Below, piece by piece: positions 24,980 to 33,185 of a stretch of DNA of 64,000 nucleotides; position 1 is the first letter of the stretch, and each line of letters starts with the position of its first letter. The position numbers and the translations under genes were made by a program. The notes beneath the pieces are model-generated. The model made no database searches. It had not been told where the DNA came from and saw only the letters and a list, made by a program, of their open reading frames with translations. Source of the stretch: Burkholderia pyrrocinia. Its GTDB lineage: Bacteria > Pseudomonadota > Gammaproteobacteria > Burkholderiales > Burkholderiaceae. The DNA lies in the NCBI RefSeq assembly GCF_001028665.1, contig NZ_CP011504.1, forward strand, positions 1,364,001-1,428,000, read 5' to 3'.

Positions 24980-26182
24980 TCAGGCCGTGGTGTCGATGAT
25001 GCCCGGAATCTTCACGTCTGGGTTCACGTCCGCGTCGTAGTCGACGCCTGCGATCTCGAAGCCGAACAGTCGCAGGAAGTCGGTCTTGTAGCCGGCGAAG
25101 TCGGTCAGCTCGTACAGGTTCTCGTTCGTCACCTTGTCCCACTGCGCGACGACCTTCGCCTGCACCTGCGGATCGAGTTCCTTGTAGTCCGCGCGCAGGC
25201 GGCCTTCTTCGTCGACGTGCGGCGTCGCGCCGTACAGGCTGTCCTTGAGGAGCCCGTACACCTGCTCGATACAGCCTTCGTGCGTGCCGATTTCCTTCAT
25301 CACCTTGAACAGCAGCGACAGGTACAGCGGCATCATCGGAATCGCCGAGCTGGCCTGCGTGACGACGGCCTTCAGCACCGACACGCGTGCGTCGCCGCCG
25401 TGCGCGGCCAGCTTGTCGCGGATCGACAGCACCTTCTTGTCGAGATCCTTCTTCGCTTCGCCGATCGAGCCGTTCCAGTAGATGTCGTGCGTGATCTGCT
25501 CGCCGAGATACGTGAACGCGGTCGTCTTCGCGCCGTCGGCCAGCACGCCGGCTTCATCCAGCGCGTCGATCCACATCTGCCAGTCCTCGCCGCCCATCAC
25601 GGCGACGGTGCCGTCGATCTCTTCCTGCGTGGCCGGTTCGAGCGCGACTTCGCGGATCACTTCCTTGTCGGTGTCGAGGCCGCGGAACGTGACCGACTTG
25701 CCGATCGGCTTGAGCGTCGAGCTGATGGTTTCGCCCGTCTTCGGGTGCGTGCGGCGCGGTGCCGCGAGGCTGTAGACGACGAGATCGACCTTGCCGAGAT
25801 CCTGCTTGATGGTGTCGATCGTGACCTGCTTGACCTTGTCGGAGAATGCGTCGCCGTTGATGCTGCGCGCATAGAGCCCCTTTTCGGCGGCGAATTTCTC
25901 GAACGCGGCGCTGTTGTACCAGCCGGCCGTGCCGGGCTTCGATTCGCTGCCGGCGCGCTCGAAGAACACGCCGAGCGTGTCCGCGCCCGAGCCGAATGCG
26001 GCCGAGATCCGGGCGGCGAGGCCGTAGCCGGTCGACGCGCCGATCACGAGCACCTTCTTCGGGCCGTTGGCGATCGGGCCGTGCGAAGTCACGTAGTCGA
26101 TCTGTTCCTTGACGTTGGCTTCGCAGCCGACGGGATGAGTCGTCACGCAGATGAAGCCACGCACGCGCGGTTTGATGATCAT
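24980..26182 (-). CDS. fabV: Enoyl-[ACP] reductase FabV (trans-2-enoyl-CoA reductase)
   Basis: A 400-aa NADH-dependent enoyl reductase of the FabV type, last step of each fatty-acid elongation cycle in the cytoplasm. Length and sequence agree with the Burkholderia enzyme. [14 protein letters not shown] (residues 47-60) binds the nucleotide, and Tyr235-x8-Lys244 ([11 protein letters not shown]) is the FabV catalytic spacing, longer than the Y-x6-K of FabI. FabV proteins are typically resistant to triclosan (family knowledge). It has its own promoter region, divergent from the GbsR-type gene; the first palindrome of that regulator lies 115 nt upstream. Confidence 0.96.
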   Translation of the reverse strand: MIIKPRVRGFICVTTHPVGCEANVKEQIDYVTSHGPIANGPKKVLVIGASTGYGLAARISAAFGSGADTLGVFFERAGSESKPGTAGWYNSAAFEKFAAEKGLYARSINGDAFSDKVKQVTIDTIKQDLGKVDLVVYSLAAPRRTHPKTGETISSTLKPIGKSVTFRGLDTDKEVIREVALEPATQEEIDGTVAVMGGEDWQMWIDALDEAGVLADGAKTTAFTYLGEQITHDIYWNGSIGEAKKDLDKKVLSIRDKLAAHGGDARVSVLKAVVTQASSAIPMMPLYLSLLFKVMKEIGTHEGCIEQVYGLLKDSLYGATPHVDEEGRLRADYKELDPQVQAKVVAQWDKVTNENLYELTDFAGYKTDFLRLFGFEIAGVDYDADVNPDVKIPGIIDTTA

Positions 26183-26296
26183 GGAAACCCCTGTTCAGAA
26201 AGGCGGAAACGGCCTGAAATCGGAAAAATCCCGCGCATTGTAAAGGAAGCGGCCGATCGCGGGCGGGCGCGGCCGGAAGGTGCCGGATCATCCGGT

Positions 26297-26318
26297 TATT
26301 TCTCTCTTGACAGAAATA
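26297..26318. promoter_or_regulatory. Palindromic operator O1 upstream of the GbsR-type gene
   Basis: A 22-bp inverted repeat with arms TATTTCTCT and ACAGAAATA around CTTG. It differs from O2 (26923-26944) at only three positions. A perfect TTGACA hexamer (26307-26312) lies inside it, so a bound regulator would cover the -35 element. It ends 6 nt before the upstream candidate start codon of the regulator gene. Autoregulation is inferred. Confidence 0.75.
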
Positions 26319-26324
26319 ACTGAA

Positions 26325-26876
26325 ATGAATAAATTTCCCGACATGGAACTCACACCGATTGCCGAACGATTCATTCTCCACTGGGGCGAAATGGGCTCGC
26401 GGTGGGGCGTCAACCGAACCGTCTCGCAGATTCACGCGCTGCTCTACCTGGCCGGCCGGCCGGTCGCGGCCGACGAGATCGCCGAGACGCTCAACGTCGC
26501 GCGCTCCAACGTCAGCACGAGCCTGAAGGAACTGCAGGCGTGGCGGCTCGCGAAGGTCGTGCATGTGCTGGGCGATCGCCGCGACCATTTCGAGACGTCG
26601 ACCGACATCTGGGAACTGTTCAAGCTGATCGTCGAAGGGCGGCGGCAGCGCGAGATCGAGCCGACGCTCACGGTGCTGCGCGATTGCCTGACGAGCCCGG
26701 AGATCGCCAACGAGAGCCGCGAGACCGAACAGCGCATCCGCGACACGCTGCAGTTCGTCGAGACGCTCACGACCTGGTCGGACGAGATGCTGCGGCTCAA
26801 GCCCGATACGCTGATGAAGGCGCTCGGCATCGGCGCGAAGATCAGCCAGACGGTCAGGCGCAAGTCGTCGAAGTAA
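26325..26876 (+). CDS. GbsR/MarR-family transcriptional regulator
   Basis: A winged-helix regulator of 183 aa (177 aa if the ATG at 26343 is used). ERFILHWGEMGSRWGVNRTV and the helix-turn-helix RPVAADEIAETLNVARSNVS are typical of the GbsR branch of MarR proteins. The family N-terminus MELTPIAERF favours 26343; neither start has a good Shine-Dalgarno. It has its own terminator (26891-26913) and is flanked by two nearly identical 22-bp palindromes, one before itself and one before the next operon, which makes it the probable regulator of that operon. The signal is unknown; choline-related signals of Bacillus GbsR need not apply. Confidence 0.9.
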   Translation: MNKFPDMELTPIAERFILHWGEMGSRWGVNRTVSQIHALLYLAGRPVAADEIAETLNVARSNVSTSLKELQAWRLAKVVHVLGDRRDHFETSTDIWELFKLIVEGRRQREIEPTLTVLRDCLTSPEIANESRETEQRIRDTLQFVETLTTWSDEMLRLKPDTLMKALGIGAKISQTVRRKSSK

Positions 26877-26890
26877 GCGGTAGCGGAAGT

Positions 26891-26913
26891 GCGGGCAGGC
26901 AGCCCGCTTTTTT
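26891..26913 (+). terminator. Intrinsic terminator after the GbsR-type gene
   Basis: GCGGGC, a 5-nt loop, GCCCGC and six T residues, starting 14 nt after the stop codon. It separates the regulator transcript from the following operon. Confidence 0.88.
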
Positions 26914-26922
26914 CGGGGTTGA

Positions 26923-26944
26923 TATTTCTGTCTGTACAGAAATA
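26923..26944. promoter_or_regulatory. Palindromic operator O2 upstream of the SDR/membrane operon
   Basis: A 22-bp inverted repeat with perfect 9-nt arms (TATTTCTGT and ACAGAAATA) around CTGT. It matches O1 at 19 of 22 positions. A TTGATA hexamer overlaps its left edge (26919-26924), consistent with a promoter that the regulator would block. The operon's first start codon lies 20 nt downstream. Confidence 0.78.
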
Positions 26945-26964
26945 ACTGTAAAGAGAGGATGAAA

Positions 26965-28284
26965 ATGAACGCAGTCTTGCCGTCGACCGGCCAGGGCGGC
27001 CACACCGGGGAACGCAGCATGACCGTCCTCGTCTGCGGCGCGAACGGCTTCATCGGGCGGGCACTGTGCGCGCAGCTCGAAGCCGGCGGCCATCGTGTGC
27101 TGCATGGCGTGCGCGATGCGGCCGGCCCGCGCGACGTCGGGATCGACTTCGCGAAGGATGTCGATCCCGACACGTGGCTCGCGCGGCTGGAGGGCGTCGA
27201 CGTGGTGATCAATGCGGTCGGCATCCTCGCCGATCGACGCGGCGCGACGCTCGACGCCGTGCATCGCGCCGCGCCGTGCGCGCTTTTCACCGCGTGCTGC
27301 CGTGCGCGTGTGCGGCGTGTGATCCAGATCTCGGCGCTCGGCGTCGAGCGCGGCGATACGCGGTACTTCGCAAGCAAGCACGCAGCCGACCGCTTCCTGC
27401 AGACGCTGCCGATCGATTTCCGGATCGTGCGTCCGGCGCTCGTCTACGGTGCGGCCGGCACGTCGGCGCGGTTTTTCCGGATGCTCGCGAGCCTGCCCGT
27501 GCATGCACTGCCGGCGGGCGGCCATCAACGGCTGCGTCCCGTGCACGTCGACGACCTCGCCGAACTCGTCGCGCGGCTCGTCGCGCAGTCGTTCGATGCG
27601 CCAGCGGCCGGCAGCGCGGTGATCGACGTGGTCGGCAACGACGAAGTCGAATACCGCGAGATGCTGGCCCGCTACCGCGCCGCGCTCGGGTTTCCGCCGG
27701 CCGCCGGCGTGACGCTGCCGGGCCCGCTGGTCGGCGCGGCGGCCGCGCTGTTCGGCACGCTGCCGGGCGCAATGCTCACTCGCGACTCGTGGACGATGCT
27801 GCGCGGCGGAAACACCGGCGATCCGGCGGCTGCCGCGGCCGTGCTCGGCCGGCCGCCACGCGGCATCGGCGGTTTCATCGGCGCGGACGCGGCCGCGCTG
27901 CGTCGCGACGCGCTCGCGATGTGGCGGCGCCCGTTGCTGCTGGGCGCGCTCGCGATCGTGTGGATCTGGACGGCCATCGCAAGCGCGTTCATCCATCCGC
28001 TGCACGCGAGCCTCGCATTGCTCGCGCATGCGCACCTGACGGGGCTGCCTGCGCTGGTCGCGCTCTACGCGGCAAGCGCGCTGGACTTCGCGTTCGGCAT
28101 CGCGACCGTCGCCGCGCCGTCGCGCCGCCTGTGGGTTGCGCAAGCCGTGCTGATCGTCGCGTACTCGGCCGTCATCGCGGTCACGATGCCGGGCCTGCTG
28201 GCCGAACCGTTCGGCCCCGTGCTCAAGAACGTGCCGATTCTCGCGATCCTGTTGATCCTGTTTTCAGAAGAAGAACAACCATGA
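26965..28284 (+). CDS. NAD(P)-binding SDR (NmrA/atypical) fused to a DoxX-like membrane domain
   Basis: A 439-aa fusion. Residues from about 18 form a Rossmann domain: VLVCGANGFIGRALCAQLEA binds the nucleotide and INAVGILAD follows; a classical YxxxK active site is replaced by RYFASKHAADR. After about residue 300 come four membrane helices of the DoxX-like type (for example LLGALAIVWIWTAIASAFIH). Function unknown; a membrane-tethered reductase or epimerase acting on a lipid or quinone is plausible. Start at 26965 chosen because GAGAGG lies 6 nt upstream; an ATG 6 nt earlier overlaps that sequence. It overlaps the next gene by ATGA. Confidence 0.88.
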   Translation: MNAVLPSTGQGGHTGERSMTVLVCGANGFIGRALCAQLEAGGHRVLHGVRDAAGPRDVGIDFAKDVDPDTWLARLEGVDVVINAVGILADRRGATLDAVHRAAPCALFTACCRARVRRVIQISALGVERGDTRYFASKHAADRFLQTLPIDFRIVRPALVYGAAGTSARFFRMLASLPVHALPAGGHQRLRPVHVDDLAELVARLVAQSFDAPAAGSAVIDVVGNDEVEYREMLARYRAALGFPPAAGVTLPGPLVGAAAALFGTLPGAMLTRDSWTMLRGGNTGDPAAAAAVLGRPPRGIGGFIGADAAALRRDALAMWRRPLLLGALAIVWIWTAIASAFIHPLHASLALLAHAHLTGLPALVALYAASALDFAFGIATVAAPSRRLWVAQAVLIVAYSAVIAVTMPGLLAEPFGPVLKNVPILAILLILFSEEEQP

Positions 28285-28751
28285 ATACCTATCTCGTCGT
28301 CAAGGCGCTGCATATCCTGTCCTCGGTGCTGCTGGTCGGCACGGGGTTCGGCACCGCGTTTTATCTGTTCTTCGCGAACCGCACGCGGTCGGTGCCCGCG
28401 ATCGCGGCCGTGTCGCGGCTCGTGGTGCGCGCGGACTGGTGGTTTACGACACCGGCCGTGATCTTCCAGCCGGCGTCGGGGTTGTGGCTCGCGCATACGG
28501 CCGGCTGGCCGTGGCATACGCCGTGGCTCGTCGCGTCGATCGTGCTGTACGCGATCGCCGGCGCGTGCTGGCTGCCGGTCGTGTGGCTGCAGGTCGAACT
28601 CGCCGCGATGGCGAAGCTCGCTTACGTGAACGGCGACGGCGCATTGCCGGAGCGCTACTGGCGCTATGCGAAGCGCTGGGAGCTGCTCGGTTATCCGTCG
28701 TTCTTCGCGATGCTGTCCGTCTACTTCCTGATGGTGATCAAGCCGGCGTAA
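28281..28751 (+). CDS. DUF2269-family integral membrane protein
   Basis: A 156-aa membrane protein with four predicted helices; YLVVKALHILSSVLLVGTGF with its helix-1 histidine, WWFTTPAVIFQPASGLWLA and YWRYAKRWELLGYPSFFAML are typical of DUF2269. No catalytic role is known; conserved histidines and tryptophans suggest possible cofactor or heme-like binding as in other four-helix membrane proteins (speculative). It is translationally coupled to the SDR-DoxX gene and precedes another small membrane protein by 69 nt. Confidence 0.88.
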   Translation: MNTYLVVKALHILSSVLLVGTGFGTAFYLFFANRTRSVPAIAAVSRLVVRADWWFTTPAVIFQPASGLWLAHTAGWPWHTPWLVASIVLYAIAGACWLPVVWLQVELAAMAKLAYVNGDGALPERYWRYAKRWELLGYPSFFAMLSVYFLMVIKPA

Positions 28752-28820
28752 GCGCGTCGTACCTGAAAACAGTCGACCGATCGATTCATGATTTTTTCGG
28801 TAAAGGAAGGAGTGCAGATC

Positions 28821-29318
28821 ATGAACATCAATGAAGCGGTGCCGACCATCGGCGACGTTGCAGGACGCGTTGCACCTCGGCCTGCGCCCGACAACGCGCG
28901 ACGCATCGTCGTGAGCTGGATGTATGCCGCGGCGATCGTGCATCTGCTCGTCGGCGTGGCCGTTCCGTGGCTCGCCGGCGCACCGTTCGTCGATGCGTAT
29001 CACCGCGGCATCGAGCTGCATTTCTGGGCGGGCGCGGCACCGGAACCGGCGCGTGCCCAGCAGATATGGTGGATGTCGTTGATAGGCGCGACGGTGCAGT
29101 GCGCGTCGGTCTGGATGCTGGCGCTCGTCCACCTCGGCAACCGGTTGCGCAGGCGGGAAGTGTGGGGATGGCTGCTGGCCGGCCTGTTGATCTGGGCGCC
29201 GCAGGACATGCTGTTTTCATTGCAGGCCCGTGTGTGGGGCCACGTGGCGTTCGACGCGGCCGCACTCGTCGCGATGGTTCCGCCGCTTGTCTGGCTGTTG
29301 AGGAGGGATACCGTATGA
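28821..29318 (+). CDS. Four-helix membrane protein of unknown function
   Basis: A 165-aa membrane protein with four predicted helices, after a 30-residue soluble head. I do not recognise a named family; WMYAAAIVHLLVGVAVPWLAG and WGWLLAGLLIWAPQDMLFSL show its character. AAGGAGTG lies 9 nt before the ATG. Its last codon and stop overlap the start of the next gene (ATGA type), so it is part of the same operon. The conserved arrangement between DUF2269 and the TIGR01777-type gene suggests a joint role. Confidence 0.82.
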   Translation: MNINEAVPTIGDVAGRVAPRPAPDNARRIVVSWMYAAAIVHLLVGVAVPWLAGAPFVDAYHRGIELHFWAGAAPEPARAQQIWWMSLIGATVQCASVWMLALVHLGNRLRRREVWGWLLAGLLIWAPQDMLFSLQARVWGHVAFDAAALVAMVPPLVWLLRRDTV

Positions 29319-30814
29319 ACACCTTGCCTGCCTTCGACTGGGCGCTCAACCTGCTGATCGTGCAGGGCGCGATGGGCGCATTCGATACGCTTTATCACCA
29401 CGAACTCACGCAGGACCTGCCTAACAGCCCGCGCGCGCGGCTCGAGCTGGCGATTCATGCGGTGCGTTCCGTGCTCTACGGCCTCGTGTTCGCATCGATC
29501 GCGAACGTCGCGTTTCACGGCGCCTGGGTCGCGGCCATCGCGGCGGTGGTGCTTGTCGAAGTGGTGCTGACGTTGTGGGATTTCGTCGTCGAGGACCAAA
29601 GCCGCAAGCTGCCGGCGACCGAGCGCGTGCTGCACACGCTGCTGGCCGTCAACGGCGGCGCGCTGTTCGGGATGCTCGCGATGCAACTGGCCGTCTGGGC
29701 GCACGAACCGACCGCGCTGCACGCGATCGACGTCGGCTGGCGCGGCTGGCTGCTCAGCCTGTTCGCCGTCGGCGTGACGGTGTCGGGTATCCGCGACGGG
29801 ATTGCCGCGTGCCGTATCGCGCGACACGCTCCGGTTGCCAATCCGTTCGCGGGGCAGCCGGCCGGCAACGTGCTCGTCACCGGCGGCACGGGTTTTATCG
29901 GCGAAACCCTCGTGAACCAGCTGCTCGATGCGGGGCATACGGTCACGTTGCTGGCGCGCGATCCGCTGCGCGCGGCCTACCAGTTTCATGGACGCGTGCG
30001 CAGCGTGACGTCCGTCGAACAGTTGCAGCCGCATGAGCGCTTCGACACCGTGATCAATCTTGCGGGCGCGCCGGTGCTGGGCGCACGCTGGAGCAAGCGC
30101 CGGCAAGCGCTGCTGCTCGCCAGCCGCGTCGGCGTCACGCAGTCGCTGATGCGCTGGGTCGAGACCGCCCAGGTCAAGCCGCGCACGTGGATCCAGGCTT
30201 CCGCGATCGGCTACTACGGCGTGCGGCCGGCCGACGAACGACTCGACGAGGGCAGCAGCGCCGGCACCGGCTTCATGTCCGAGCTGTGCCGGCAGTGGGA
30301 ACGGTCCTCGCAGCCGCTGGAGCGCCATGGCGTGCGCGCGGTGGTGCTGCGGCTGGGCATCGTGTTCGGCCCCGGCGGCGCGTTGCGCCCGATGCTGCTG
30401 CCGCATTACTTCGGGATGGGCGGACGATTCGGCGACGGTGCGCAGGTCATGAGCTGGATCCACCGGGACGACGTGCTGCGGATCATCGCGCGCGCGATGT
30501 CGAACGCGGGCATGCACGGCGTCTACAACGCGGTGGCGCCCGGCGCATTGACCCAGCGCGAGTTCGTGCAGGTCGTGACGAAGGTGCTGCGCCGCCCCGC
30601 ATGGCTGCATGTGCCGGCCGCGCCGCTGCGCTGCGCGATGGGCGAGATGGCCGAGCTGCTGCTGGATGGGAAGCGGGTGATGCCGGCGCGGCTGCATCAC
30701 GACGGCTTCATGTTCAGGTTCCCGACCGCCGAGCACGCGCTGCGCGACCTGACGAATCGGCCGCATGGCGATTTTGCACACCCGGCCTGTCGCTTGCCCC
30801 GCAGTCGTGTATAA
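29315..30814 (+). CDS. TIGR01777-family epimerase with an N-terminal membrane domain
   Basis: A 499-aa protein. The first 180 residues hold four predicted membrane helices, and from about residue 190 a Rossmann domain begins with VLVTGGTGFIGETLVNQLLD, then VINLAGAPVLGARWSKRR and SAIGYYGVRPADERLDE. This is the TIGR01777/YfcH-SDR39U1 family, normally about 300 aa and soluble; the membrane head is an addition. It mirrors the first gene of the operon, which has its membrane part at the C-terminus. Substrate unknown. Last gene of the palindrome-controlled operon. Confidence 0.9.
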   Translation: MNTLPAFDWALNLLIVQGAMGAFDTLYHHELTQDLPNSPRARLELAIHAVRSVLYGLVFASIANVAFHGAWVAAIAAVVLVEVVLTLWDFVVEDQSRKLPATERVLHTLLAVNGGALFGMLAMQLAVWAHEPTALHAIDVGWRGWLLSLFAVGVTVSGIRDGIAACRIARHAPVANPFAGQPAGNVLVTGGTGFIGETLVNQLLDAGHTVTLLARDPLRAAYQFHGRVRSVTSVEQLQPHERFDTVINLAGAPVLGARWSKRRQALLLASRVGVTQSLMRWVETAQVKPRTWIQASAIGYYGVRPADERLDEGSSAGTGFMSELCRQWERSSQPLERHGVRAVVLRLGIVFGPGGALRPMLLPHYFGMGGRFGDGAQVMSWIHRDDVLRIIARAMSNAGMHGVYNAVAPGALTQREFVQVVTKVLRRPAWLHVPAAPLRCAMGEMAELLLDGKRVMPARLHHDGFMFRFPTAEHALRDLTNRPHGDFAHPACRLPRSRV

Positions 30815-30886
30815 ATTCGACGTGACCGCGTTCGGGACGTGTCGTGCGTCCCGGGCGCTCCGCATCCGACCTCACAAGGAGACTGC

Positions 30887-31510
30887 ATGCTGCACATCCT
30901 CGGCAAGATCCCGTCCATCAACGTCCGCAAGGTGCTGTGGCTGTGCACCGAGCTGAACCTGCCATTCGAACAGGAAGACTGGGGCGCGGGTTTCCGCACG
31001 ACCAACGATCCGGCCTATCTCGCGCTGAATCCGAACGCGCTCGTGCCCGTCATCAAGGATGACGATTTCGTGCTCTGGGAATCGAACACGATCATCCGCT
31101 ACCTCGCGAACCGCTATGGCGACGACGCGCTCTATCCGGCCGAGCCGCGGGCCCGCGCGCGGGTCGATCAATGGATCGACTGGCAGGGCACGGACCTGAA
31201 CCGCTCGTGGGTCGGCGCGTTCCTCGGCCTCGTGCGGAAATCGCCCGATCATCAGGATCCGGACGGCATCGCGCAGTCGATCGCGGGCTGGACGAAGCAC
31301 ATGCGCGTGCTGAATGCGCAGCTCGAATCGACCGGCGCGTTCGTGGCTGGCGGCACCTTCACGCTCGCGGACATTCCGATCGGCCTGTCGGTGAACCGCT
31401 GGTTCGGCACGCCGTTCGAGCATCCGGATTTCCCGGCGGTGTCGCGCTATATCGAGCGTCTCGCGACGCGCGAAGGCTTCAAGACCTACGCCGGCAGCGC
31501 GAATCCGTGA
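30887..31510 (+). CDS. Glutathione S-transferase family protein
   Basis: A 207-aa GST. Thioredoxin-fold part: [20 protein letters not shown] at the glutathione site (theta/beta-like, Ser or Asn region SINVRK), [12 protein letters not shown] with the cis-proline, and [14 protein letters not shown]. Helical part with [16 protein letters not shown]. Substrate unknown. ATG at 30887 preceded by AAGGAGACTGC. It lies 72 nt after the epimerase gene on the same strand and has its own apparent promoter space only if that gap is sufficient; readthrough from the operon is possible. Confidence 0.9.
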   Translation: MLHILGKIPSINVRKVLWLCTELNLPFEQEDWGAGFRTTNDPAYLALNPNALVPVIKDDDFVLWESNTIIRYLANRYGDDALYPAEPRARARVDQWIDWQGTDLNRSWVGAFLGLVRKSPDHQDPDGIAQSIAGWTKHMRVLNAQLESTGAFVAGGTFTLADIPIGLSVNRWFGTPFEHPDFPAVSRYIERLATREGFKTYAGSANP

Positions 31511-31593
31511 CGCTTCGCAGGTAGCGCGCGGCGCGGCGGCGTTGCAATCGCCGCCGCGTCGCCACCGGCATGCACGGGCCCGCGGGCCCGTCG

Positions 31594-32994
31594 TCACGCG
31601 CCGGGTGCCGGCATCGCGTCGAGCACGCGCGCGAGAAACGTCTCGTGATTCCACGCGGATTCCGGCCGCGACAACCCGAGCCGCACGACTACCAGCTGGC
31701 GGCTCGGCACTACGCTCACGAACTGGCCTTCATGGCCGACCGCATGAAACGCATCAGCCGGCATCGCGCTCGCATGCGGATCGCGATCGTTGAACGGCTC
31801 CGGCACCTTGACCCACAGATGCGCGCCGAACTCCTGGCGCGACGATAACGGCGTCGCGCGCGTCAGGTAGCGCACCCAGCCTTCCGGCAGCAGCCGCTGC
31901 CCGTTCCACTCGCCGTCCTGCAGCAGAAGCTGCCCGAAGCGCGCCCAGTCGCGTGCGCTCGCATACATGTACGACGGGCTGCCGAGCGTGCCGGACGCAT
32001 CGGGCTCGAACACCGCGCTGCGCATGTCGAGCGGCGCGAACAGCGCGCGGCGCGGAAACGCGAGGTAGTCGTCCTCGCTGCCGCCCATCGCTGTGCGCAT
32101 CACGCGCGCGACGATCGCGCTCGTGCCGCTCGAGTAGGACCACTGCTTGCCGGGTGTCGCGGCGAGCGGTTTCGCCGACGCGAACCGCGCGGTATCCGGC
32201 TGCGTGAACAGCATCACGGCCACGTCGGACAGCGGGTCGTCGTAGTCCTCGTTGAATTGCAGGCCGCTCGTCATCCGCAGCAGCTCGTCGAGCGTGATGG
32301 CCGCGCGCGGGTCGCCGCTGCCGCGCCATTCGGGCAGCAGCGCCGATGCATCGGGCGACAGCTTGTGCTGCGCGACGAGCATGCCGACCAGCGCGGCCGT
32401 CACGGTCTTCGTCATCGACCAGCCGGGCAGCGGCGTGTCGGCCGTGAAGCCGGGCGCATAGCGTTCGGCGATCACCTGGCCGCGCCACATCACGACGACC
32501 GCGCGCGTGCGCCGCGGCCGCGCCGGGTCGGGTTCGTCGAATGCGCGGTCGAGCGCGGTCTGCAGCCTGTGCGCGTCGATGCCGGCGGGTGGCGCGACGG
32601 GTGCCGGCTGCGCGGGCGGTGGATCGGGAAGGGCAGGCAATGTGGCAGGCAACGCGCCGGGCGACGGCCCGAGCGCGAGCGTGCAGCCGAGTCCGGGCCG
32701 GAAGTCGGCTTCGCGCTCGGCGAAGCCGGCGAAGGTAGCCACCGCACGATGATGGTCGGGATCGAGCGACGGGCGCACCAGTTTCAGCAGCGGATGTACG
32801 CCGGCCATGATGTCGACGTCGATCACGGACGCGGACGGGCGGCCCGACACGTACACGCCGGAACACAGCGCCTTCGCCGCATAGCCGGTCGCGATCGGCG
32901 CGAGCCGCGACAGCATGTATCCCGCATAGCCGAGCGCGGCCAGCAGCACCAGGGCGGCGCCCCGTCGGATCAACGGCTTGATGGGTGTCGTCAT
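31594..32994 (-). CDS. Membrane-anchored serine hydrolase (beta-lactamase/6-aminohexanoate-dimer hydrolase type)
   Basis: A 466-aa class C beta-lactamase-like hydrolase. An N-terminal membrane segment (GAALVLLAALGYAGYMLSRL) anchors it to the inner membrane with the domain in the periplasm. GWSMTKTV is the Ser-x-x-Lys nucleophile motif, YSSGTSAIVAR the tyrosine motif and GHEGQFVSVVPSR the late HxG motif. Proline-rich residues at about 115-135 form a linker. Substrates could be amides, esters or peptidoglycan fragments; a true beta-lactamase is less likely. Start at 32994 chosen by the signal-anchor. Confidence 0.9.
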   Translation of the reverse strand: MTTPIKPLIRRGAALVLLAALGYAGYMLSRLAPIATGYAAKALCSGVYVSGRPSASVIDVDIMAGVHPLLKLVRPSLDPDHHRAVATFAGFAEREADFRPGLGCTLALGPSPGALPATLPALPDPPPAQPAPVAPPAGIDAHRLQTALDRAFDEPDPARPRRTRAVVVMWRGQVIAERYAPGFTADTPLPGWSMTKTVTAALVGMLVAQHKLSPDASALLPEWRGSGDPRAAITLDELLRMTSGLQFNEDYDDPLSDVAVMLFTQPDTARFASAKPLAATPGKQWSYSSGTSAIVARVMRTAMGGSEDDYLAFPRRALFAPLDMRSAVFEPDASGTLGSPSYMYASARDWARFGQLLLQDGEWNGQRLLPEGWVRYLTRATPLSSRQEFGAHLWVKVPEPFNDRDPHASAMPADAFHAVGHEGQFVSVVPSRQLVVVRLGLSRPESAWNHETFLARVLDAMPAPGA

Positions 32995-33185
32995 GCGCGG
33001 GCGTCCTCGGTTGTCTGCGGGCGGGCCATGAACCGGCAGTGTCGCAGGTTCGGGCAAGCGGTGGCAATCGCGGGTGCTTGCGACGCCGGGTGGCGTCGGT
33101 CGGTCGGAGGTTGCCCGGCGGGTGTGAATCGTATGTGTCGATCGCGCAGGTGAACGGGCCGCATGCGGCCCGTTCACACGGTGCG

